From an uncultured Bacilli bacterium (GTDB lineage Bacteria > Bacillota_I > Bacilli_A > RF39 > UBA660), in contig CAKPMC010000005.1 of NCBI GenBank assembly GCA_934167875.1, forward strand, positions 35,114 through 99,113: a stretch of 64,000 nucleotides of DNA. The letters are read 5' to 3'. Made by a program: the position numbers and the translations under genes. Position 1 is the first letter of the stretch, and each line of letters begins with the position of its first letter. Of this stretch, positions 17,504 to 25,959 are shown piece by piece. The notes below the pieces were generated by a model. That model did not search any database, was not told the DNA's origin, and saw only the letters and a program-made list of their open reading frames with translations.

Positions 17504-17512
17504 CGGTGAAAT

Positions 17513-18322
17513 ATGTTTGAAAAATATTTTATTCCTCAAATTTATTTACCAATAGTATATATATGTATAGCCATTATAATAAATGGTGTTTTAAAAAGAA
17601 TAATAGATAAAATAATTTCTAAAAAACAAGCCGATTTTTCTAAAAGTAGTTATAATTATAAAAAAACAGAAACTTTTAAAGTATTATTAAAAAATTTAAC
17701 TAAATATCTAATAATAATTTTTCTACTTTTAGCTATTTTAACAGTGTACGGCATAAATGTAACATCATTTTTAACGGGTTTAGGAATAGTTGGGATTATT
17801 GTCGGATTAGCTCTACAAGATTTAGCCAAAGATCTAATAGCAGGTTTTACTATCATTTTAGAAAATCAATATGCAATTGGTGATACAATATCAATTGGTG
17901 ATTTTAAAGGAGAAGTAATCTATTTAGGCCTTAAAACTACTAGAATTAAAAGCTATGAGGGGCAAATTAAAATTATAGCCAATCGTAATATAAGTGAAGT
18001 CATAAATTATAGTATGGAAAATTCTTTAGCAATTGTAGATATTGATGTAAGTTATGAGGAAAACAATGATAAAGTAGAAAAAGTGTTAAAAGAACTAACT
18101 GCTGAATTATCTAAAACACTACCAAATTTAAAAGGAAAAGTTGAATTATTAGGTATTCACGAACTTGCCTCATCATCAGTAAGATATAGAATAATTGCTC
18201 CTACTGTAGCTATGCAACACTATGAAGTTGAAAGAATTCTTAGAAAAGAAATAAAAGATAGATTAGATAAGGAAAATATTAAGATTCCTTACCCACAAAT
18301 AGAGGTGCATCATGGAGAATAA
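17513..18322 (+). CDS. Small-conductance mechanosensitive channel (MscS family)
   Basis: Tension-gated membrane channel that releases solutes on osmotic downshock. 269 aa. Transmembrane segments near residues 10-30 and 60-85; pore helix region FLTGLGIVGIIVGLALQDLAKDLIAGF with its Gly/Ala pattern; then the MscS beta domain (YAIGDTISIGDFKGEVIYLGLKTTRI). SD GGTGA. Overlaps the next gene by 11 nt. Confidence 0.92.
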   Translation: MFEKYFIPQIYLPIVYICIAIIINGVLKRIIDKIISKKQADFSKSSYNYKKTETFKVLLKNLTKYLIIIFLLLAILTVYGINVTSFLTGLGIVGIIVGLALQDLAKDLIAGFTIILENQYAIGDTISIGDFKGEVIYLGLKTTRIKSYEGQIKIIANRNISEVINYSMENSLAIVDIDVSYEENNDKVEKVLKELTAELSKTLPNLKGKVELLGIHELASSSVRYRIIAPTVAMQHYEVERILRKEIKDRLDKENIKIPYPQIEVHHGE

Positions 18323-18509
18323 AGAATATAAACTAAATGATAGAGTTATAATGAAAAAAGGTCATCCATGTGGAGCAAATGAATGGAAAATAATAAGATT
18401 AGGTATTGATATAAAGATTGAATGTTGTAATTGTGGAAGAGTTGTTATGATACCAAGAATCGAGTTTAATCGTAAATTAAAAAAAGTAATTAATAGTGAG
18501 GATGTGTAG
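18312..18509 (+). CDS. DUF951 family protein
   Basis: 65 aa. Matches the DUF951 (YyzM-like) pattern: KKGHPCGANEWKIIRLGIDIKIECCNCGR, with the HPCG motif and a CxxC pair that could bind metal. Found near spo0J and ychF in many Bacilli. Function unknown; a small nucleic-acid-binding role is only a guess. Confidence 0.85.
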   Translation: MENKEYKLNDRVIMKKGHPCGANEWKIIRLGIDIKIECCNCGRVVMIPRIEFNRKLKKVINSEDV

Positions 18510-18510
18510 T

Positions 18511-20109
18511 ATGAAGGAAAAGAAGAAGTTAAAACTGAAAAAGTTTTACTTACATCCAGTAACGGCATTTATTTTATTAACTTTTTTAGTAATGGTATTA
18601 AGTGGAATATTTTCTCTTTTTGAAATGCAGGCTACTTATTCAAAAATAAATTCTACAACAGGTGAATTAGAAACAACTTTAGTTACAGTAGAAAATTTAT
18701 TTGGTTTTAGTGGTCTAAAGTATATTATAAGTAATGCTGCTAAAAACTTTATGAGTTTTACTACTTTAAGTACTTTGCTTATAGCACTAATTGGTTTAGC
18801 AGTAACTCAAGCAACGGGTTTACTTGATGCTTTTATCAAAAGAGTATTAGTAAAAATAGATAATAAAAAAATAACATTTATAATAATTTTTCTTGCTACT
18901 ATTTCTAGTTTAATAAATGATATTGGTTATGTAATAATTATCCCATTAGCTGCCTTAATTTTCTTAAAAAATAATCGTAATCCACTAGCTGGTATAATAG
19001 CTGCATTCTGTGGCGTAGCATTTGGTTATGGTGTAACATTATTTGTTGGAAGTATGGAAGTAAATTTAGTTTCAACAACTGAACAAGCAGCTAGATTAAT
19101 AGACTCTAGTTACCACGTAGCTTTATCGTCAAATTTAATAATAATAATAATATCATCAATAATTCTATCAATAATAGGAACATTAATTATAGAGAAAATA
19201 ACTATTCCAAAATTAGGAAGATATAGAGATGTTAATGATTTAGCTAAAACTAGTGAAATTAAAATAGTAGAAAGTGTTGAAGAAGAAGAACAAAGAAAAC
19301 TAGCATTAGAAATTCATGAAAAAAAGGGAATGAAAAATGCCAGTATTGTTGCAATAATATTTGCTTTATTCTTTATTTATTCTTTAATACCAAATCTACC
19401 TTTTTCAGGAATGTTACTTGATATGAATGAAACTACCTATTTAGGACAAGCTTTTGGTCCTAATTCCTACTTTCAAGATGGTTTCACATACATGGTATCA
19501 CTATTTTTTATACTAACAGGAATAGCTTATGGAATAGGCGCAAAGACTATTATAAATGATAAAGAATTACTGATAGATGTAAGTAAATCAATGTCAGAAG
19601 TAGGTATTCTAATACCTATGGTTTTCTTTGCTACTCAATTTATAGCAGTATTTAGAAAAACGAATATTGCAACTATATTTACAGCATGGGGTGCTAATTT
19701 AATAAATAGTTTAGAATTTAGTGGTGTTCCTTTAATCATATTAATAATTATTGTAATTGCTATAACTAATATTTTTAACACAACACCAACAGCTAAATGG
19801 ACTATTTTAGCTCCAGTAGTAATTCCTAAATTAATGCAAGCTAATATTTCGCCAGAATTTGGTCAATTTATTTTAAGAGCTGCTGATTCAATGACTAAAG
19901 GTATCACCCCATTATTAACATATTTTGTGATATTTGTTGGTTACTTGAACATATATAATTCAAATAAAAAAAGACCAATCACAATCGGTAATTCATTAAA
20001 GCTAATTATGCCATATTGTTTAATTATAAGTGTAGTATGGTTAGTTATAATACTATTATGGTATTTGACAGGATTACCATTAGGAATGGGTGTATATCCA
20101 ACATTATAA
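18511..20109 (+). CDS. AbgT-family transporter
   Basis: Predicted ion-coupled membrane transporter of the AbgT family, which is linked to p-aminobenzoyl-glutamate uptake and to export of antimetabolites. 532 aa with about 11-13 hydrophobic segments. Family-like stretches: NDIGYVIIIPLAALIF near the N-terminal hairpin and NTTPTAKWTILAPVVIPKLM in the second half. A basic N-terminus (MKEKKKLKLKKF) stays inside. ATG at 18511 with GAGG 10 nt upstream, just after the DUF951 stop. Substrate cannot be read from sequence. Confidence 0.8.
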   Translation: MKEKKKLKLKKFYLHPVTAFILLTFLVMVLSGIFSLFEMQATYSKINSTTGELETTLVTVENLFGFSGLKYIISNAAKNFMSFTTLSTLLIALIGLAVTQATGLLDAFIKRVLVKIDNKKITFIIIFLATISSLINDIGYVIIIPLAALIFLKNNRNPLAGIIAAFCGVAFGYGVTLFVGSMEVNLVSTTEQAARLIDSSYHVALSSNLIIIIISSIILSIIGTLIIEKITIPKLGRYRDVNDLAKTSEIKIVESVEEEEQRKLALEIHEKKGMKNASIVAIIFALFFIYSLIPNLPFSGMLLDMNETTYLGQAFGPNSYFQDGFTYMVSLFFILTGIAYGIGAKTIINDKELLIDVSKSMSEVGILIPMVFFATQFIAVFRKTNIATIFTAWGANLINSLEFSGVPLIILIIIVIAITNIFNTTPTAKWTILAPVVIPKLMQANISPEFGQFILRAADSMTKGITPLLTYFVIFVGYLNIYNSNKKRPITIGNSLKLIMPYCLIISVVWLVIILLWYLTGLPLGMGVYPTL

Positions 20110-20131
20110 GAACAACTGTAGTTGTTCTTTA
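20108..20131 (+). terminator. Intrinsic terminator after the AbgT-family gene
   Basis: AAGAACAACT / AGTTGTTCTT stem starting at the stop codon, with a T-rich tail. Confidence 0.8.
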
Positions 20132-20199
20132 ATTTTTATTACTTACATTGTGTTATTTTGTGTGAATCTTTTAAAAATGTATGCTTTTTATAAAATAAA

Positions 20200-20208
20200 T
20201 GTTATAAT
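20200..20208 (+). promoter_or_regulatory. Extended -10 promoter of ychF
   Basis: TGTTATAAT, 24 nt before the ychF ATG. No good -35. Confidence 0.55.
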
Positions 20209-20231
20209 AATTCAAGAAAAGAGGTATAAGT

Positions 20232-21332
20232 ATGGGCTTAACAGCAGGAATAGTAGGACTTCCTAACGTAGGAAAATCAACATTATTTAATGCAATTACT
20301 AAAAAGAGTATCCTAGCAGCAAATTATCCATTTGCTACAATTGAACCAAATGTAGGCGTTGTAACAGTACCGGATGAAAGGCTAGAAATATTAAATGATT
20401 TATATAATCCGGAAAGATTAATACCAACAGCATTTGAATTTACTGATATTGCTGGCCTAGTAAAAGGCGCTAGTCAAGGTGAAGGATTAGGTAATAAATT
20501 TTTATCTCATATTAGAGAAACAGATGCTATAGTAGAAGTAGTAAGATGTTTTGATAATAAAGACATAATACATGTTGAAGGAGCAGTAGATCCTATTCGT
20601 GATATTGAAATAATAAATTTAGAATTAGTCTTAGCTGACTTAGAAAGTATTGGTAATCGTATCGAAAAAATAGAAAAAAAAGTAAAAGCTGGTAAAGATA
20701 AAGATGATATTCAAGAATTAGAAGCATTAATTAAAGCTAAATCAGCCTTAGAAAAAAATGAAGCTCTAAGAACAGTAGATTTTACTAAAGAAGAATTACA
20801 TGCCATTAAATCATATAACTTCTTAACTTTAAAACCTATTATCTATATGGCTAATATAAATGAGGATGAAGTAGCTACTGAAGATAATGAATATGTTAAA
20901 AAGGTAAAAGAATATGCATCTAAAGAGAATGCCAAAGTAATAAAAGTTTGTGCAAAAATTGAAGAAGAATTAAGTCAGTTAGAGGATGATGATCATCAAG
21001 ATATGTTAGCAGCACTTGGAATACAAATGAGTGGTTTAGATCAATTAATAAAAGCTACTTATGATTTACTAGGTTTAGCAACTTACTTCACAGTAGGAAA
21101 AGATGAAGTAAGAGCATGGACTTTCAAAAAAGGGATGAATGCTAAAGAATGTGCAGGTATTATTCATACTGATTTTGAAAAAGGATTTATAAGAGCTGAA
21201 GTTATGTCTTATGATGATCTAGTTTCATGTGGTAGTGAATTAAAGGTAAAAGAAGCAGGACGTGCTAGATTAGAAGGAAAAGATTATTTAATGCAAGATG
21301 GAGATATTTGCTATTTTAGATTTAATGTTTAA
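20232..21332 (+). CDS. ychF: Redox-regulated ATPase YchF (Obg family)
   Basis: Ribosome-associated P-loop NTPase that prefers ATP. 366 aa, full length. Walker A GLPNVGKSTLFNAITK, DIAGLVKGASQGEGLGNKFLS, a coiled-coil insertion near residues 130-180 and a C-terminal TGS domain (TYFTVGKDEVRAWTFKKGMNAKECAGIIHTDFEKGFIRAEV). Same neighbourhood as in B. subtilis (yyaF before rpsF). Confidence 0.97.
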   Translation: MGLTAGIVGLPNVGKSTLFNAITKKSILAANYPFATIEPNVGVVTVPDERLEILNDLYNPERLIPTAFEFTDIAGLVKGASQGEGLGNKFLSHIRETDAIVEVVRCFDNKDIIHVEGAVDPIRDIEIINLELVLADLESIGNRIEKIEKKVKAGKDKDDIQELEALIKAKSALEKNEALRTVDFTKEELHAIKSYNFLTLKPIIYMANINEDEVATEDNEYVKKVKEYASKENAKVIKVCAKIEEELSQLEDDDHQDMLAALGIQMSGLDQLIKATYDLLGLATYFTVGKDEVRAWTFKKGMNAKECAGIIHTDFEKGFIRAEVMSYDDLVSCGSELKVKEAGRARLEGKDYLMQDGDICYFRFNV

Positions 21333-21375
21333 ATAAAAATAAAATGGTAAACATAAGTTATAAAAGGAGGATAAA

Positions 21376-22017
21376 ATGGAAAATAAAATATATTCAAAAG
21401 TATTTTTATGGCTATTTATAGGAATGTTAGTAACATTTTTAACTGGTATTTATACAACTACTAATGAGTCAGCATTAACAGTAATATTCAGTGGTGGATT
21501 TTACTGGATATTAGTTATAGTAGAATTAGGTTTAGCCATTTTTCTCTCAGCAAGAATTCACAAAATGAGTGCAACAACAGCTAGAATTTGCTACTTATTA
21601 TATACATTTTTAACAGGTTTAACCTTTTCATCAATATTTATAGTTTATAAATTAGAATCAATATTATTAGTTTTTGGAATTACATCTTTATTATTTTTAA
21701 TATTTGCTATTATTGGTAAAACCACAAATATTGATTTAAGTAAATTAAGTACATACTTACTAATGATGTTATTAGGAATTATTATTTGTAGTATTGTAAA
21801 TATCTTTTTAAAAAGCTCAACATTTGATATTGTAATTTCATGTATAAGTATTGTAGTTTTCTTAGGTTATATTGCTTATGATGTTCAAAAAATTAAAAAA
21901 TTGAACGGTTTGATTACAGAAGATAATCTTGCTGTAATAGGAGCATTTGAATTGTACTTAGATTTTATTAATATTTTTATAGATCTATTAAGATTATTTG
22001 GAAAAGCAGATGACTAA
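21376..22017 (+). CDS. Bax inhibitor-1 (BI-1)/YccA-like membrane protein
   Basis: 213 aa with seven predicted membrane helices. The C-terminal YDVQKIK and LYLDFINIFIDLLRLFG match the BI-1 family, including the paired aspartates that form the pH-sensitive di-acid sensor in YetJ. Possibly a calcium leak channel; role inferred from family. SD AAAGGAGG. Confidence 0.85.
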   Translation: MENKIYSKVFLWLFIGMLVTFLTGIYTTTNESALTVIFSGGFYWILVIVELGLAIFLSARIHKMSATTARICYLLYTFLTGLTFSSIFIVYKLESILLVFGITSLLFLIFAIIGKTTNIDLSKLSTYLLMMLLGIIICSIVNIFLKSSTFDIVISCISIVVFLGYIAYDVQKIKKLNGLITEDNLAVIGAFELYLDFINIFIDLLRLFGKADD

Positions 22018-22028
22018 TCTGCTTTTTT
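22002..22028 (+). terminator. Intrinsic terminator of the BI-1-like gene
   Basis: AAAAGCAGA / TCTGCTTTT stem spanning the stop codon, with a T-run. Confidence 0.8.
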
Positions 22029-22029
22029 A

Positions 22030-22058
22030 TTGACAAATTTTTAATATAAAGATACTAT
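22030..22058 (+). promoter_or_regulatory. Promoter for the zinc-ribbon gene
   Basis: TTGACA (22030-22035), 17-bp spacer, TACTAT (22053-22058); starts inside the preceding T-run. Confidence 0.55.
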
Positions 22059-22080
22059 ATAGATAGTAGGAGGAGTGAAA

Positions 22081-22563
22081 ATGAAGTTTTGTTCTAAATG
22101 TGGAAATCAGTTATCTGAAGGATTAAATTTTTGTCCCAGTTGTGGAGCTCAAATAAGTCAAGATCAACCTCAACAACAAAATCAATATCAACAACAAGTG
22201 TACAATACTAACATGCCACTTATTAAAAACAGAAATATAGCTATGCAAGTTATATTATCTATCTTAACTTGTGGTATATACGGACTTTATTGGTTCATAA
22301 CAATGACTGATGAATCTAATGTCTTATCAGATGAAAAAACAGCTTCAGGTGGTATGGCAGTATTACTAACACTAGTTACTTGTGGTATATATTCATTTTA
22401 TTGGAACTATAAAATGGGTCAAAAGTTAAATCTAGCTGGTAGAAAATATAATAAATCAATATCAGATAATTCAGTTTTATATCTTGTCTTATCATTATTA
22501 AGTTTAACTATAGTAAACTACTGTTTAATTCAATCTGATTTAAATAAGTTTTCAAACAACTAA
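22081..22563 (+). CDS. Zinc-ribbon membrane protein with DUF4234-like domain
   Basis: 160 aa. An N-terminal zinc ribbon with two CxxC pairs (FCSKCGNQLSEGLNFCPSCG), then a Gln-rich linker and four hydrophobic segments with two internal repeats of LTCGIYGLYW / VTCGIYSFYW, as in DUF4234. ATG at 22081 after SD GGAGGAG; a GTG two codons earlier is less likely. Function unknown. Confidence 0.8.
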   Translation: MKFCSKCGNQLSEGLNFCPSCGAQISQDQPQQQNQYQQQVYNTNMPLIKNRNIAMQVILSILTCGIYGLYWFITMTDESNVLSDEKTASGGMAVLLTLVTCGIYSFYWNYKMGQKLNLAGRKYNKSISDNSVLYLVLSLLSLTIVNYCLIQSDLNKFSNN

Positions 22564-22590
22564 AAATATCCTAAATTAGGATATTTTTTT
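22562..22590 (+). terminator. Intrinsic terminator after the zinc-ribbon gene
   Basis: AAAATATCCTAA / TTAGGATATTTT stem plus T-run. Confidence 0.85.
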
Positions 22591-22653
22591 GTGGACAATA
22601 ATAATTAAAAGTGTTATTATCAAATTACACCCAGTATTTACGGATAAAGATAG

Positions 22654-22677
22654 ACGATTGAAAAATATCGTTTTTTT
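22654..22677 (+). terminator. Possible attenuator in the helD leader
   Basis: ACGAT (22654-22658) / ATCGT (22667-22671) followed by T7, only 8 nt before the helD SD. The short stem makes it weaker than the other terminators. Confidence 0.4.
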
Positions 22678-22697
22678 GGCGTTTAAAGGAGGTTAAA

Positions 22698-24737
22698 ATG
22701 GAATTAAGTCAAAAAGAAAAGTCATATGAGACTAACCACCTAGATGAAACAATCAAAGTTATTCGTAAAAAAATATCAGAGTTAGGTCAAGAATTCTATG
22801 ATAAAGAAGAAAAAATTCAGGAATTCAAAGAACTAATATGGGATTCAAAACATGATATGGATCCAGCTGAAATGCGTTTTATGATGGCTCAATCTGACGA
22901 AGAAGTAATAAGGGTTGAGAAAAAAAGCAAGTATTTTCAGACTTTATTCAGGATTCAGGGTAATCCATACTTTGGAAAAATAATTTTTGAAGATAATATT
23001 GATAAAGAGGAAATCTATATTGGCATAACTCACGTTGAAAATGATTTAAAATACTATGTTCATGATTGGCGAAGTCCCATATGTAGCTTATTTTATGATT
23101 ATGAAGTAGGCCCAGCTAGTTATAATTCACCAGATGGTATCATAAATGGAGATTTAAAAGTAAAAAGACAATATAAAATAGAAAATGGAATTCTAAAAGG
23201 AATTTTTGATACTAGCATCAACATTGAAGATGACGTACTGCAACAGGTTCTAGCAGAAGATTCCAATGATAAGATGAAGAATATAGTTAATACCATTCAA
23301 CAAGAACAAAATAAAGTAATTAGAAATGTAGAAGATAAAAATCTTATTGTTCAAGGAATAGCTGGAAGTGGAAAAACAAGTGTAGCCTTGCATAGAATAG
23401 CCTTTCTTCTTTATAAAATTAAAAATCTATCTTCAAAAAATGTTTTAATCTTTTCACCAAACCAGGTCTTTTCTGAATATATTTCAAATGTACTTCCTGA
23501 ACTAGGAGAAGATAATACTCTTCAAACAACATTTAATAAATTTATGGAATCAAATATAAAAGAATACCGCCATGTAGAAGAATTCACCAAGTTTATTGAA
23601 AGATTTTATAAAGATAAGACAGTAAATAAGGAACTAATCAAATATAAACAGAGTAATCAAGCAGCCATCGATATCAAAAACTATATAGATAATTTAAAAA
23701 CTGAAATAAAATTTATTGATGATTTAGATACTAGAGATTTTACTTATACCAAAGATGAATTAAATTACTTTTTACATGAACGTTATAATCATCTTAAATT
23801 TTATGATATTATTCCAATTATAGCCACAAAGATATGTGACACATACTATAATGGTAAAAAAACTAATCATAAAAAATTAATATCAGAATTATATAAAAGA
23901 CTAAATAAAAAGATAAATCTAAAAGAAATATATAAAAATTTTTATTCCAGTAATTATTTTTTAAACAATTATCACAAAACTATCACAGCTAGTGAAATAA
24001 AATCATTTATTAATAGTAAAGATATCTCATATGAAGATGCTTGTTTATTTATTTACATAAAAGGCTTACTACAAGGTTTTAACTATCAAGGGGCAATTAA
24101 GCAAGTAGTAATAGATGAAGCCCAAGATTATAATAAACTACAGTATAAAGTAATTAAAAGTATTTTTCCAACTGCAGGCTTTACTATTCTAGGTGATGTC
24201 AACCAAACTATAAATCCATATTATAAATATGAATCATTAAAGGAATTAGAGGAAATTTTTAATGAAGATACTAAATTTCTAGAACTAACTAAGACTTACC
24301 GTTCTAGCAAAGAGATTATAGAATATACAAATAAAATATTAGGACTTAATTATGTTACTGCAATCCGTAAAGAAAATCATTTACCAGTATTAATTAAAGA
24401 GGAACAAAACTTAAAAGAGGATCTAAATAACGATATTTCTAAGTTAAAGGAAAATTATAAATCAATCGCTATTATTACTAAAACAGATGAAGAAGCCAGT
24501 AAAATATATAATTTATTAACAGATACCAATCCTGAATTAAGTTTATTAGAATCAAATACTGAGAAATTTAACAGAAATTTGATAGTAGTTCCAGCCTACA
24601 CTGCTAAAGGATTAGAATTTGACTCTGTTATTATTTATACAGATAAAAATAATAGATATACTAAAGAAGAAAAACACTTATATTATGTAGCATGTACTAG
24701 ATGTCAACATCAATTAATAGTTTACAATCAAAATTAA
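22698..24737 (+). CDS. helD: HelD-like superfamily 1 helicase (UvrD/Rep type)
   Basis: HelD recycles stalled RNA polymerase and is related to UvrD helicases. 679 aa. Charged N-terminal region likely to form the coiled-coil arm (residues 1 to about 70); Walker A VQGIAGSGKTSVALHRIAFLLY near residue 220; Walker B VVIDEAQDYNKLQYKVIKSIFP; GDVNQTINPYYKYESL; ELTKTYRSSKEII (motif IV-like); C-terminal VVPAYTAKGLEFDSVIIY and YYVACTRCQHQL. HelD rather than PcrA by its length and by the missing PcrA C-terminal region. SD AAAGGAGG. Confidence 0.85.
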   Translation: MELSQKEKSYETNHLDETIKVIRKKISELGQEFYDKEEKIQEFKELIWDSKHDMDPAEMRFMMAQSDEEVIRVEKKSKYFQTLFRIQGNPYFGKIIFEDNIDKEEIYIGITHVENDLKYYVHDWRSPICSLFYDYEVGPASYNSPDGIINGDLKVKRQYKIENGILKGIFDTSINIEDDVLQQVLAEDSNDKMKNIVNTIQQEQNKVIRNVEDKNLIVQGIAGSGKTSVALHRIAFLLYKIKNLSSKNVLIFSPNQVFSEYISNVLPELGEDNTLQTTFNKFMESNIKEYRHVEEFTKFIERFYKDKTVNKELIKYKQSNQAAIDIKNYIDNLKTEIKFIDDLDTRDFTYTKDELNYFLHERYNHLKFYDIIPIIATKICDTYYNGKKTNHKKLISELYKRLNKKINLKEIYKNFYSSNYFLNNYHKTITASEIKSFINSKDISYEDACLFIYIKGLLQGFNYQGAIKQVVIDEAQDYNKLQYKVIKSIFPTAGFTILGDVNQTINPYYKYESLKELEEIFNEDTKFLELTKTYRSSKEIIEYTNKILGLNYVTAIRKENHLPVLIKEEQNLKEDLNNDISKLKENYKSIAIITKTDEEASKIYNLLTDTNPELSLLESNTEKFNRNLIVVPAYTAKGLEFDSVIIYTDKNNRYTKEEKHLYYVACTRCQHQLIVYNQN

Positions 24738-24748
24738 ATAAAATGAAT

Positions 24749-24777
24749 AAAAAGCATTTACAATAATGCTTTTTTTT
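24749..24777 (+). terminator. Intrinsic terminator after helD
   Basis: AAAAGCATT / AATGCTTTT stem and T8. Confidence 0.85.
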
Positions 24778-24791
24778 GATATATTACTAAC

Positions 24792-24840
24792 GAGTATTTT
24801 AATACTCCTTGCTAGAAATAGCCAAATGACCAAGAGGAGG
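24792..24840 (+). promoter_or_regulatory. Structured rpsF leader
   Basis: A GAGTATT/AATACTC hairpin (24792-24807), a GCTA-GAAA-TAGC hairpin with a GNRA tetraloop (24811-24822), and CTCCTTG (24805-24811) able to pair with CAAG..GAG (24831-24839), which includes the rpsF SD. The pairings overlap and are mutually exclusive, as in an autoregulatory ribosomal protein leader. The known S6:S18-binding motif could not be recognised with confidence. Confidence 0.4.
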
Positions 24841-24848
24841 TGTAGAAA

Positions 24849-25139
24849 ATGAGAAAGTATGAAATTATGTTCATCGTAAAACCTGATTTAGAAGAAACTG
24901 CTATTAAACAAGTAGCTAACGATATGAAATCAGTATTAGAATCTAATAATGCTAAAGTATTAGAAATAAAAGAGATGGGACAACGTGACTTAGCTTATGA
25001 AATTAATAAGTATAAGACTGGTTATTATTTCTTATTTACTATTGAGACTGAAGATTTAACAGCAACTAAAGAATTTGATCGTTTATCATTAATCAATGAA
25101 AATATTCTTCGTCACTTAATAGTAAGAGTAGAAGACTAA
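24849..25139 (+). CDS. rpsF: 30S ribosomal protein S6
   Basis: 96 aa: MRKYEIMFIVKPDLEE, MGQRDLAYEINKYKTGYYFLF, NILRHLIVRVED. Typical S6, first gene of the rpsF-ssb-rpsR operon. SD AGGAGGTG. Confidence 0.97.
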   Translation: MRKYEIMFIVKPDLEETAIKQVANDMKSVLESNNAKVLEIKEMGQRDLAYEINKYKTGYYFLFTIETEDLTATKEFDRLSLINENILRHLIVRVED

Positions 25140-25152
25140 GAGAGGTAATAAT

Positions 25153-25629
25153 ATGAATAAAGTTATTTTAATCGGAAGATTAACAAGAGACCCAGAACTA
25201 AGATATACTAGTAGTAATATCCCAACAGCATCATTCAGTATTGCTGTTGATAGAACTTTTACTAATCAAAGTGGAGAAAGAGAAGCTGATTTTATTAACA
25301 TTGTTGTTTGGAGAAAACAAGCTGAAAATTGTAAAAACTATTTAACTAAAGGTAGCCAAGTAGCAATTGAAGGACGTATTCAAACAAGAAGTTATGATGG
25401 CCAAGATGGACAAAAAAGATATGTAACAGAAGTAGTTGCTGATAATGTTCAATTCTTAGGTTCAAGATCTAATGGCGGCACATCAAGTGCACAACCTGCA
25501 TTTAATGATAATGCTACTCCATATGATTTTGCTTCATCTAAAGAGCCTGCAACTACAGATGTATCAAGTGATCCATTTGCAGACTTTGGATCTTCCATCG
25601 AGATTAGTGATGATGAATTACCATTCTAA
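25153..25629 (+). CDS. ssb: Single-stranded DNA-binding protein
   Basis: 158 aa. OB fold (MNKVILIGRLTRDPELRYTS, TFTNQSGEREADFINIVVWRKQAENC), disordered Ser/Thr/Asp-rich linker, canonical acidic tip DDELPF that recruits genome-maintenance partners. Between S6 and S18, the standard order. Confidence 0.97.
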   Translation: MNKVILIGRLTRDPELRYTSSNIPTASFSIAVDRTFTNQSGEREADFINIVVWRKQAENCKNYLTKGSQVAIEGRIQTRSYDGQDGQKRYVTEVVADNVQFLGSRSNGGTSSAQPAFNDNATPYDFASSKEPATTDVSSDPFADFGSSIEISDDELPF

Positions 25630-25646
25630 AGAAGGAGGAAAAGTAA

Positions 25647-25862
25647 ATGGCAGAATTTTATAGAAAAAAGAAAAAAGTATGTTACATGTGTACAGGTAAA
25701 GATATCAACTATAAAGATGTAGATACTTTAAAAAAATATATAAATGACAAAGGTAAAATCTTACCTAGAAGAATTACAGGAGCTTGTGCTAAACATCAAA
25801 GACATATAGCAGAACAAATTAAACGTGCTCGTGCAATTGCTTTATTACCTTATACTAAATAA
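25647..25862 (+). CDS. rpsR: 30S ribosomal protein S18
   Basis: 71 aa with KVCYMCTGKDINYKDVDTLKKYI and RRITGACAKHQRHIAEQIKRARAIALLPY. The two conserved cysteine positions of zinc-type S18 are at least partly kept (CYMC, ACAKH). SD AAGGAGGAAA. Confidence 0.97.
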   Translation: MAEFYRKKKKVCYMCTGKDINYKDVDTLKKYINDKGKILPRRITGACAKHQRHIAEQIKRARAIALLPYTK

Positions 25863-25886
25863 GATGGCTAATAGTCGTCTTTTTCT
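25860..25886 (+). terminator. Intrinsic terminator after rpsR
   Basis: AAGATGGC / GTCGTCTT 8-bp stem with G-U pairs, loop TAATA, T-rich tail. Confidence 0.7.
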
Positions 25887-25959
25887 TTTTGAATTATCTA
25901 TTAAAAAATGACAGATACTTTATTTTGTAGTATAATTACCTTATGGATTGGAGAAAATT

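Noticed and set aside
24780..24848. Canonical S6:S18 leader motif
   Set aside because: Structure is plausible, but I could not identify the conserved CCG-type element with confidence; left as a generic leader.
25472..25663. His/Leu-rich plus-strand frame overlapping ssb and rpsR
   Set aside because: Out-of-frame reading of the ssb linker; no SD and atypical composition.
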